Below, in pieces: positions 24,794 to 35,179 of a stretch of 64,000 bases of DNA (within the stretch, counting starts at the first letter, position 1; each line of letters opens with the position of its first letter). Below the pieces are notes generated by a model. The model did not search any database. It was not told where the DNA came from and saw nothing but the letters and a program-made list of their open reading frames with translations. Source of the DNA: Istiophorus platypterus (Eukaryota; Chordata; Actinopteri; Istiophoriformes; Istiophoridae). The position numbers and the translations under genes are program-made. The DNA lies in NCBI GenBank assembly GCA_016859345.1, contig CM029122.1, forward strand, positions 8,573,575-8,637,574, given 5' to 3'.

Positions 24794-27700
24794 ATGCTAC
24801 GCAAGGTATTGCTGTTTTCTCTAATACTTGCATATTTTCTTAGATTACATATTTTCTTACATTTATTCAACATTTTACCACATGGGATTCAGTTAAGGCG
24901 CCTTTTGGAAAGTGGTTTTGGGTTTAAAGACAAAAGAAGAAAAAAAGAAAAGAACTGCAGCCTATTTTGGTTTTACTCTCTGTCTGGTCTATGGGGAAGA
25001 CTTTTGGACTGACTGGCTGTGTTTCACCTTCCCAGGGTATTACAGAGAGCTTCGGGGCTGCCATCCATGCCCTCAGCGCCGCTCAGCTGACAGATGGTGT
25101 GATTAACAGAAGCAAACGGATGATTCTGGACACTCTGGGCGTGGGGCTATTAGGGACCAGGACAGCTGTCTTCAACAAGGCTCTCACATACAGCCAGGTA
25201 CGGTGAAATGATTTACAAGATTGGGGGGCATACCATGCAGCACATACTAAAGGTCAGCATCTGTCAACATAATGTAAATGATTTTTAACCCCTAATGAGA
25301 AAGCCTCGTTTCAACGGAACAAAAAGCTTGGATACACTGCAGAGGTGGTCAACCCGCAATACACTACATGTCCAGTGTATCTGTTATTATTAGTGTCAAC
25401 CTGTGATCATCAGATCCATTTATTTACTTGGCCCCATTAGATGTTTTTTTTCTCCACACCTCACATACCAAGCTACTGATTGTCCAATTTCTTTTACAGC
25501 TGACTGACACTGCTAATTGAATAAATACGAGCCGCTATTATGCAGTGATTGAGATTAATTTCCTTTTCCATGAGATGTTTACATTATTAGTCTACTTCTT
25601 GTAATTCAATAGGCCAATTAGTGGATATAGTGTAATCCATTTTATTCAGCTATTTGTCAAGAGTTGTGTTTGCTGGAGGCTGGAGGCTGGAAACTGCTGT
25701 GCTCGGAGTTGTATTCACAATCCCTATTTAACTGCACACTTATCCTCATATCAATTATCAGTTGTTCATGTCTGGGGAGAGAAGCAGTGTTTGGGGTAAA
25801 TCGGACATAAGTCTCCCTCCTCCCTATGCTGCATTCGTCAACGGCATCGCAGTAAGTCTGAACAGATATTATAGCATTATAGTGTACAGAAACCACAAAC
25901 ACGATGTGGTTCTGGTTTGACCGCTGACTATTGTCCGGTGGCAGGTCCACTCCATGGACTTCGACGACACCTGGCACCCTGCTACTCACCCCTCGGGGGC
26001 TGTGCTCCCCGCGCTCCTGGCTCTGGCGGAGACGCTGCCCCGCCAGCCCTCCGGTCTGGATCTGCTCTTGGCCTTTAACATTGGCATCGAGGTGCAGGGC
26101 AGACTCATGAGGTTCTCCAAAGAGGCGTACAACATCCCTGAGAGGTGAGATATTTGGAAATATTAGCCAACATTTGAGTTTTGTGGAAATTTTCTGTCCA
26201 CATGTAATTTAATGTACACTGCAAAAATTTGAGCATTAAAGGTCTGTTTTACCCAAATTACAATAAGTGCAACACCTACCTTTCCTGGTATCCAGCCATG
26301 AAGATAGTTTTGGTTTTTTATTTGAGATTTTAGAGGTGGGGATGGTAAATAGACTCAAGTCTGTGGTAGTCTCAGCATTCAAAAATGACATATTAAAAAT
26401 TCAGTTGTAACATTTCCAGAATCACGTTCCCCACTACATTATATAATCACTGCCAACAGTTTTCCTACGGACAATAGGGAAGAAAATGGAAAAAAAAGAT
26501 TTTCTTTCTGTAATTTAGGTGATTTGAACATTCAATGCACAACAAGCAAGACAAATAAGAACCAGCCCTCCAACCTATTAGGGATTGATCCAAAAAAAAG
26601 AGCCAAGTTTCTTGTCCTGGTCAATAGGATGTCAGATAGTGGTGAAAAATGCCCGTCTCTTAAGCCTTCAGATTGCTTGATTTTTCCTACCAACAGTCTA
26701 AAACCTGCAGATATTCAGTTTATCATCACATAAGACAAACAGCAAGTCCTCACATCTGAGAAATTGGAACCAAATTACTTTACGACCAACTGATTATCAT
26801 AATAGTTGTCAACTATTTGATTAAGTGACTAATTGTCCAATTCGGCATTCATCAAAGCCTTAGCAATTAATTCTTGAACATATAAACTTGAATACATCCT
26901 AACGTTTTGGTCGTCTTTCTTCACCTTTCCTGACACTCTCAGATTCCACCCTCCCAGCGTTGTTGGGGTGATGGGGAGTGCCGCAGCCTCAGCTAAGCTC
27001 CTGGGTCTGTCCCCTAAGCAGTGCAGTCATGCTCTGGCTATCGCGGCCTCCTCTGCCGGGGCTCCCTTGGCCAATGCTGCCACACAAACCAAACCTCTCC
27101 ACATAGGAAATGCCGCTCGAAGAGGCCTGGAGGCTGCTCAGCTGGCCCAGATCGGGCTGGAGGGGAATCCAGCCATCCTAGATTTGGACTGCGGGCTTGG
27201 GGTTTACTACAAAGACTACAGTCCTTCAGCGATGACAGAGGCTGCTTCCACTTGCTATAGATGGATTCTGGAAGATCAGAACGTGGCCGTCAAGCGCATT
27301 CCTGCTCATTTGGGGATGCACTGGGTTGTGGATGCCGCTCTGGCGGCCCGCAGGAAGCTCGAAAACACAGCCGGGAACTGTGACCTCAGCCAGATCCGGC
27401 ACATCGCGCTGCGAGTACCCCCATCCAAGTACATCAACTGCCCCTTACCTGCCACGCAACACCAGGCCAGGCACTCGTTTCAGTTCAACGCCTGCTCGGC
27501 CCTGTTGGACAACAAAGTGACGGTGGCTTCCTTCAGCAGAGCTCAAAGGAGCCGACCCGCTCTGAAGGAGCTCCTGTCCAAAGTGGAGGTGGAGACCCCT
27601 GAGGATAACCAGCCCAGCTTTGACAAGATGTACTGCGAGGTGGAGATAGAGACAGATCAGGGGCAGAGTCACGCAGCCAGATGCGATACCTTTTACGGCC

Positions 27701-27873
27701 ACTGGAGGAAGCCGTTGAGTCACAAAGACCTGGTGGAGAAGTTCAGCGTCAATGCGGCGTCAGTGCTGTGCACACAGGGAGTGGAGGGATTGATCGATGC
27801 GATAGGTAATATTGAAAGACTGAGCGAATGCTCAGTCTTGGGTTCATATCTGAGAATGACAACTACCTCATAG
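24794..27873 (+). CDS. acod1: Cis-aconitate decarboxylase (aconitate decarboxylase 1), 5 exons
   Basis: ACOD1/IRG1 removes carbon dioxide from cis-aconitate in mitochondria to make itaconate, an antimicrobial and immunoregulatory metabolite of activated macrophages. Exons by splice signals: 24794-24805, 25036-25197, 25762-25851, 25945-26144, 26943-27873. They join in frame to 464 residues (human 481). The protein is a MmgE/PrpD-family enzyme: RSKRMILDTLG near residue 33, the active-site segment DFDDTWHPATHPSGA from D93, RFHPPSVVG at 155, QTKPLHIGNA at 203 and KRIPAHLGMHW at 272. D93, T97, H103, H157, K205 and K272 align with human residues implicated in catalysis. The four-codon first exon (MLRK) is unusual but matches the vertebrate start. 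Intron 4 contains a dispersed repeat. No frameshift or lost residue was seen. Confidence 0.95.
26640..26875 (+). mobile_element. Teleost dispersed repeat, 'GATTAATCGACTAATCG' family, in acod1 intron 4
   Basis: Contains GATATTCAGTTTATCATCAC, 'TCTGAGAAATTGGAACC' and 'CAACTGATTATCATAATAGT', in the order seen in a repeat family common in percomorph genomes. Three relatives occur at 36700, 46130 and 46845. Boundaries are approximate; no coding capacity. Confidence 0.5.
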
Positions 27874-27997
27874 AGCCTGTTAAAAAGCACAAGAGGTTTG
27901 TAATTAGCAAGTATATATGTGAGGTCTTGCCATATTGTTCTATTTTCCACATGTTATGCTCATATCTCATCTTTTCACCTGTGGTGCATGGTTCTGA

Positions 27998-28003
27998 AAT
28001 AAA
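27998..28003 (+). terminator. Poly(A) signal of acod1
   Basis: AATAAA lies 125 bases after the acod1 stop codon, the first canonical signal. Cleavage would be expected at about 28015-28030, essentially at the opposing gatd3 signal. Confidence 0.65.
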
Positions 28004-28034
28004 GTGAACTGAAAAAAGTGAATTTTTTTATCAT

Positions 28035-28040
28035 TTTATT
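28035..28040 (-). terminator. Poly(A) signal of gatd3/es1
   Basis: TTTATT on + (AATAAA on -) lies about 320 bases after the gatd3 stop. It is 32 bases from the acod1 signal on the other strand, so the two 3' UTRs should abut or overlap. Confidence 0.55.
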
Positions 28041-28359
28041 TCTTTTTGTACAATTCTTCACCTGCTAATGATTTTTCAAAAACACTGCTGTTACACTGAT
28101 CTGCTGCTTTTAGAATATAATCCAGTAAGTTTTACTTAAACAGAGATTTTTGTCAAATAATGAACACACCTGAAAAATTCGACTATGCCGTGCACATTAC
28201 TGCGACAAACACGTACATTTCAAGCATATCTGGAAGTGACTCTAATCGCGGGTTATAATTCATCTCCTTAAAAATCGGCTCAGCAGGCGACTACCATAAA
28301 GTTGGCTAAAGTGACGCGACCTCTCCGCTTCCCCCGCCCCCTATCGAGCTTCAGCCGAG

Positions 28360-31310
28360 TCAGGCAAGTTTCAACACTTCCCGCACCATCGTCCCGATTC
28401 CGTCAAATATCTCGTGGATGGGAGCGTTGCACATGAACGCGCAGGTGGTGACCAGCTTGTTCTTCTCGTCCACGTGGCTCTCGCCGACACTCTTGCTCAC
28501 GTGTTTGCAGCCCAGCTGGTCGATGGCGGCTGCGGTGCCGGTGGTGTCGGGGTACCTGACGGGGGGAGGGGGAGGGGGGAGAGGGACCAAACAATGTTTG
28601 GCTGCTTAAAAAGGTAGCTTCCGCCAACAATCAAGGAAAATTGAGATTTATTCCAACGTTGACATAATTTCTAATGATTTAAGATTACACTAGATAAAAG
28701 GCAGGTGTAGGTGAGATTAACTGGGACATGTTAAGATATTTTTTTGACATTTTTCTGTTTTTCTATATTTAAAGGTATGCATGCACATTTTTCTATAAAT
28801 TCATTGCATGTGTCATCATGTTTTCTATTTCCGTTTGTACTGACTGAGTTCTGTTGTTTAGCCTCGGGAGTCTCTTAGACTGGCCTATTCCTTGATGTCC
28901 TGATTTGAAACACCTGTCCCAGTTGGTACAAATGTCAGGTGACTGCTGTATTTTATCCCAAAAAAAGGCATTTTGCTGAAATGTTGATCTTAATTAAAAG
29001 AAATTCATCAGAATATGGTTTTCCCATTCTTCCTTTGAGGTCCGCCTCCAAGCAGACGGCTCACTAGGACGATTGTTCATTTACAAGTAATTTCTGAGAT
29101 CTGGGAAAAACATATCTTAAAAAAAAGGCCACCAGACAGGTTGCAAACAAGCCACAAGTTTTTCCTAAATATCTGATCAACTTCATTAACAAGTGAAATT
29201 GAAATTGGACACATCCAAAATGTGGCAACAATGTAGAATCTGGGAAAAAAATAGTGTCCACACATTTTCAGGAAGTGCGGAGGTCAAACCTGAACAAGGA
29301 AGTTTTACAGTTTCAGTAAAAATTCCACTGTCTGCCTTTGCTTTCATTTCTAAAAAAAAAAAAAAAAAATCCGGTACCAGTTCAAAACCTGTATGATCAT
29401 CTTATCTTCTCTAAGCATTTCACTTTGTGAGTAAAAGTTAAAGCCAGAACTAAGGAAATAAAACCCTGGTTGTAGTAAAGTGGAATTACACCAGAAGACG
29501 TTATCAGGTGTGCTTGAACATGTCCGACTCACTTCTCGTCCTTCTCGAGGCCGACGGTGACCTCACACCCGGGAAACACCTTGGCGGCCAGGACAGGTGA
29601 GATGCAGCAGAGGCCGATGGGCTTGCCCTCGCCGTGGAATGCCTGCAGCGCGGCCCTGACCTCGTCATTGACAGAGCAGTCCTTGCCCTGCACTGCCCAC
29701 GTGCAGAGATTCTTCGCTGCCCCGAAACCACCTGCCGAACATCGAAACAACGGAGAGGTTAGGTTATTTTAATACAGTCACCGCCTGGATAGCAGTGCTT
29801 TTTGACTGAAACATTGGGCGGTTATGACCACACCTGGGAATATAACAGCGTCATGGTCTTTGGCGCTGAGCTTGGACAGATCCTGGATGTTTCCACGAGC
29901 CAGCCTCGCGCTCTCCACCAGCACATTCCTCTTCTCCTGAGACGGTTCGCCTTTCAGGTGATCCACCACATGCATCTGGTCAATGTTGGGGGCAAACATG
30001 TTTACCTGTGGGCAATAAAAGCAAAAAGGTGAGGAATCTGATTCCACAACAGAAAAAAACAAACAAACAACAGCAGGTACACAATTAATGAATGCACTGA
30101 TTGAGCGAGTTCTGTCTCCAGTGGATGAGAACGGGGACAAAATCTGAAGTCCTTTATTCTGTGCAAAAATAAAATCCAAAGTTTTGCTGTGGATATTATG
30201 ACGCTTCAACAGTCTCAAGTTGCAGATTTACAGTCCTTAGTAGATATTTCCCCCTTTTGGTTTTCCTGGAAGGCGTTTCCCTAACACAAAGAGGGAATTT
30301 CATACTAAAAAAAGACTGGAACTTTGGAAGACACCCTGCTGATTTGTCTGAATCAGATTTCCTCATTGCCCCTTAAACTGAATTTATTTTGTCTTCCTTC
30401 ATGTAACAACAACAGTGGATTTTACCCACATCACCGGCGTTGTGTTAAGAGGGGAACTCTTTACGGCCATCAGAGTCCAGACTAAGAGCACGTCTACAGC
30501 ATATAACAACTCTTGAACTGTACGTATATGTGAACCCATCCTTCGAGAGGCGTCACAGTCACAAGCAACTCGTGTGACTAAGCTGATCAGAGTCAGACAA
30601 TGAGGAAGGCAGCTTTCAAGGTAGCATGAAGCTGGTGAATGCAGCACTTTCACGACAAAGCCGTGATGTCTTTGCCTGTAAATGCCGAAATGAGACTCCG
30701 GGTGATAAGCAGAGATGAGAGGGGACGGTTTTCTCCAAACTCTCATCCCGGTCCCGTGGTTTCTCGTGCCCTCGAGGTGGCTTTAAACCAAGTGAAGCTC
30801 ATCCTCGATGCGCAGAGGTTCTGTTCCACAGTGGGGGGCCGTGGGGGGCCGTGGGATCCAGGCCCGGGTTTTAAGGGGTCACCCGGGTCAGGGCCTCATC
30901 TGACCGGAGGCCACAGCACCAAGCGTGCGCACTGACTTTCAATGTCACACAAATGCAAAGACTAAAAAATTAAAAATAAAAGAGAAAGCGACAAGCAGGT
31001 TACATCTCATAAAGCTCCGGGTGATGTGCTTCTGGAGGGAGGGGGGGTGGGGTTGCACTTTTTCCACCCCTTCGCAAATACACTTGCAGACCAAACTTTG
31101 CGCGACCCGACTTACGCTTGCGCCTCCTCGGCTCAGGTGAACCAAAACAGCGGAGGCCTCGTGGATCTCGCTGCCGTCGTAGACGCCGCAGCCCGCCAGC
31201 ACCACGGCCACGCGTTTAGCCATGTCCGCCGAGTAAAGACGTGTGTTGGCGGCGCGGAAGGCGCCGAGCGTCAGGACGTTGCGACCGCAGCGGTGGAGCA
31301 GGGCGAGCAT
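28360..31310 (-). CDS. gatd3: Glutamine amidotransferase-like class 1 domain protein 3 (ES1), mitochondrial, 4 exons
   Basis: Exons, high to low: 31116-31310, 29834-30005, 29533-29731, 28360-28555, joining in frame to 253 residues (human GATD3 about 268). Residues 1-29 are rich in Arg, Leu and Ala without acidic residues, typical of a mitochondrial transit peptide. Residue 30 is a second Met just before AKRVAVVLAGCGVYDG, where the class I amidotransferase/DJ-1-PfpI-like fold begins. VFPG-type motifs, IFPGGFGAAKNL and the Cys-containing nucleophile-elbow segment GKPIGLCCISPVLAAK follow. In zebrafish, ES1 is known from cone mitochondria; its bacterial relative ElbB has glyoxalase-like activity, but the substrate of the vertebrate protein is not settled. 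The gene is convergent with acod1 and divergent from cln5. No lesion was seen. Confidence 0.93.
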
Positions 31311-32460
31311 GGCGGACCGCGGACGCCTTCCTCCGCCCCCCCCCCCAAGCAGCTTCTTCCTCTGCGCTCCAGAGACGCGCGGTGTGTGCGTAAGGGCTTC
31401 CCGGCGCTCCGGCGCCGCCGGGTGGCCGTGTGAAGCCCCGCAGGCCGGCCGGTGTGGATGTGATAGTAGAGAGGGGAAAGGAGATGACGCGGATCAACAC
31501 AGGATGATAAAATGGCGCAATTACACTTTTTACTAAATACTTTGTTTCCTCTAAAAGACATGATTTTGAAGAAGTTGTATATTCTTAAAATTCTTAACAT
31601 TTTCATTCGCTGTTGATGTTCTCAAATCTTCAATCTTTTACAATAAAGTCTCTGGGATTAAATCTCTACGTTATTAAAAAATAAATTATGACATGACATT
31701 TAATCTATACATTTCCAATTAAAAAATCTAATTGTTTCTGCTGTAAATTCCGACGAGCATTTTTTTAAGAGAATTGAAATGTAAATTGAAAACTTTTTTA
31801 AAAGTTTTAAAATCGGATTGATCGTAATAATTGCTTCCAACTGGTCACATTTGTTTCACTATAGAGACAAAATGTATAATATTATTGCATGTGTGATATT
31901 ATTAAATGAATAACAACAACAACAACAATAATAATAATAATAATAATAATAATAAACTGAGATATATTAATAGGTTGGGGTTGATTATCACAAATTATAA
32001 ATAAAAATTGATTAATTCAATTTGATATTAATTCATTTATTTGGATATATATTCTACTGCTTGTTTAATTATTTTTATCACAGTTGAATTTAAATAGAAA
32101 TATTTGTTTTTATCATCTGATTTGATTAATCTATTCCATTATTGACTTTTTTTTATTTCACAATGCATTATTTGATATATTTGTATTGTCATATATCTAT
32201 ATTTTTAATGATTTTTTTTCACTTGATTATTATGGCCCAGGTGAGACACACGACAAGAATGATAGATACCGATAAATTAGCACAATAAATCGAGATTAAC
32301 GAAATACATTTAATAAAAATGCTTAGGAATAAAATGGTCAGTTAGAATAAATAAAGATCATTATTGTTTTTTATTGCCAAGCTTACATTATATCATTGTA
32401 ATTATTCTATGCTTATTTCCCCAGTCAGTAAATCGATAACTAAATCCTGATACGACGGAC
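31311..32460. other. Shared upstream region of gatd3 and cln5
   Basis: The genes start 1.3 kb apart on opposite strands. The gatd3 side is GC-rich to about 31500 and has a YY1-like AAAATGGCGC at 31509-31518. The middle, 31560-32450, is very AT-rich without any exon. This may be two separate promoters rather than one bidirectional one. Confidence 0.5.
31912..31955. repeat. (AAC)n(AAT)n compound microsatellite
   Basis: About five AAC units run into about ten AAT units. Confidence 0.95.
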
Positions 32461-32462
32461 TC

Positions 32463-32472
32463 GTCATGTGAT
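32463..32472. promoter_or_regulatory. CLEAR-like element 1 of cln5
   Basis: GTCATGTGAT matches the CLEAR consensus GTCACGTGAC at eight of ten positions, with the E-box core CATGTG. It lies 133 bases before the cln5 ATG. Confidence 0.4.
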
Positions 32473-32490
32473 TTCGTGTAATCAACAAAA

Positions 32491-32500
32491 CCATGTGACC
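32491..32500. promoter_or_regulatory. CLEAR-like element 2 of cln5
   Basis: CCATGTGACC contains CATGTGAC, a half-perfect CLEAR site, 105 bases before the cln5 ATG. Confidence 0.35.
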
Positions 32501-32604
32501 AGCTGCGAGGAATGAGGAAGGGACCATGTGAGGACCTTCGCCCCGCTGTCTCCTCTCCAGTTTACGCGATGCGTCCGCGTCCGTTCCGCTCCTGAGGCTC
32601 CACC

Positions 32605-35140
32605 ATGACCCGGGCGGAGTTTATCCTGCGCTTGAGCCTGCTGCTCTTCCTCCACGCCGTCGCCCCGTTCCCGCACACGGCCCAGCGGCAGTGGCCCGTC
32701 CCCTACAGGTACGACCGCACCGAACCTTCGGCCCGCGGCCCCACGCCGAGTCACGTGACGGACGGACGGGGGACGCGCGTCGCCTCCCGGCGGCTCCGGC
32801 TCCGGCTCCGGCTCCGGCCGCGCTGTAGGCGACGCGCGTCCCCGGAGCTGATAACCGGGCGTTTTTGGTGAATGTCAGACATTATATCCGTGCAGGCACA
32901 TTCGGGGATTGATTAATAGCGGATCCATTAACCGATCAGAAATCGATTGATTATGGCTGGTGGGTTGACGTGACTTTGGAAACGTCGGAACCTACAGCTT
33001 CTCGCCGTACGAGCGCATAATAAATCTGAATTTGAAATCGTGTGATACAACAGGTACTTTTGCGCAACAACAATACCAAAATAAACATTTGTAATTATTT
33101 CTTCTGATTTTTTAAAAATATGATGACAGACATGATATCTACTGACTGACACAGCCTACTGAATGTAAACTTTTTTTAAAAAAATAAAAAGGGCAGTATC
33201 ATAAACATTTTCATAATTATAGATGATCAATTATTATTTTAAAGATATGATTTTGCATAACTGATCAATTTTTAACATCCATGCCTTTGTTGTGGGTGTC
33301 TGCAGTGTTCATCAGCAAAAATTGTGACTTTTTTTTAATATTTATCTATAAAAACCTTGTCCCCATATTAAAACTTTGTGATAGGTATCACTAGTAGTAT
33401 TCGAGTACCAAAGAGTAGTATTTGAGTACTAAAGAGTAGTATTTGAGTACCAAAGTTCATCCCAATCTCATGTAGACCTGCAGGTTCAAGTTTTATATGC
33501 CATTTCAACCAAAAGATACACTATGCTGAGCTGCCAGTTTAATTGGTAACGCCTGACTAAAACCTCACAGCTGAATCATCTGAATCTCTCCAAGATGGTT
33601 TGAACAGAAATTGAACAGCAGGACTGTCATGACTGGAGGATTCATGGAAAGACTACCACATTAGACTGCATTAGTTTAGCTGGGTTTTCCCTAATAAGCT
33701 GCCATCAGAGTCTACAGTTGATCTTCTGTACGGGACCAGAGTATGAAAGCCAAGAAACCGTGAAAACATTTAAAGTGTGTGTGTCAAAAACCTGTGTGTG
33801 TCAAAAACCTGTGTGCATTGAAAGTTGTGCAGAGATTGTAACTTTTTTGATTCATAGGAACTCTGGGGATTTATTCATGATTTTTTTCCTGTAATATTTA
33901 GGAAAGTTTTTTCAGTATTAGTGTAGGCAAAATGATTAGAGGTATAAAACTCGTCTTGGTGCTTGCCCGGTCTACACTGCTTTTTCTCATGTCATCCCCA
34001 GACGCTTTGATCGTCGCCCTGCTGTTGATTCTTACTGTGAAGCTTTCTACCCGTTCTGCCCCACCGGCGACCGGGATGGACGAATCCCCTACATGAGAGA
34101 AACCGATGTAATCTCGGTTTATCGGCTACAAACACCTGTGTGGGAATTCAAGTATGGAAAATTGCTGGGGAAATTTGTAAGTGTATCAGTCCTCCTGGTG
34201 ATGCTGTTGAAGATACTTTCTTTTAAATGACAGTAGAGTTGGGAAACTTTCACCTGAGTTCTGGAGTGTGAATGAGATTTGAAATACAAACTAAAAGTGT
34301 TGGTTTGGCAGAAACTGTGCAAAAACTTTTGTTAACACTGACAATAGCAAGGTTTTTTTTCCCTGGAGCTTTATCGGGCTCATAAAAAATACAATGGACC
34401 ACAAAAACACAATTTGTGTAGTAATTAGCAACACCGCTAAGGCAATCATTTAAAAAGAAAATACAAAAATACACCAGAGCAATCAGTCAAAGTGAGAAAA
34501 AAGTTGGAGATTAAGATTATGTAGGTAGAAATAAAAAATTGAAATAAGTACATTTGAAAATGCAAAACAGATTCTTAAAAAAATCAGTGGAAAAAATATG
34601 TGAAAGAACTACATTGTAGTTTAGAATAAACTTTAAAAGAACAGACGTCTTATGCAACTTTTTAACCAAGAAAGTGTCTTAATTTTATTATTATAGTGTA
34701 TTTTTATGAATATTGTAATTATTTTAACTTTGGTTTTATTGAACTCTAAAAATAAAAATAGGAAAATAAAAAGAAAGATATCACTTGTACTGTATGTCAT
34801 CCAGTTTATGAAATTTCAGTTGGTTTCTATCCATAAATACGGTAATCCCCACTATGTTCATCATAGCTCATTACTGATAAACTGCAGATTTTGTCAGTGA
34901 AAATAATCGGTTAAAATATTAAAAACTAAACGTAGTCTCCCTTGGATACAAAATCCACCATTAGGACAGATGTTCTTTGTTTTATTGATAATTATATTCC
35001 CTGAAATCGAAATGAAGAGACGACTGTGTTGCAGCTGTATCTAGATGGTAAAGAATATTCTATCAGTCACAGAAAGCTAATTAAGGGTGCCAGGACTATA
35101 TTTATTAATAGAAACCCAGCTGTACACACTTCCTCCATGT

Positions 35141-35179
<39 letters not shown>

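Noticed and set aside
33393..33455. Three regular 21-base units considered as a CRISPR-like array
   Set aside because: Units are directly adjacent with no spacers, in a vertebrate intron; it is a plain tandem duplication.
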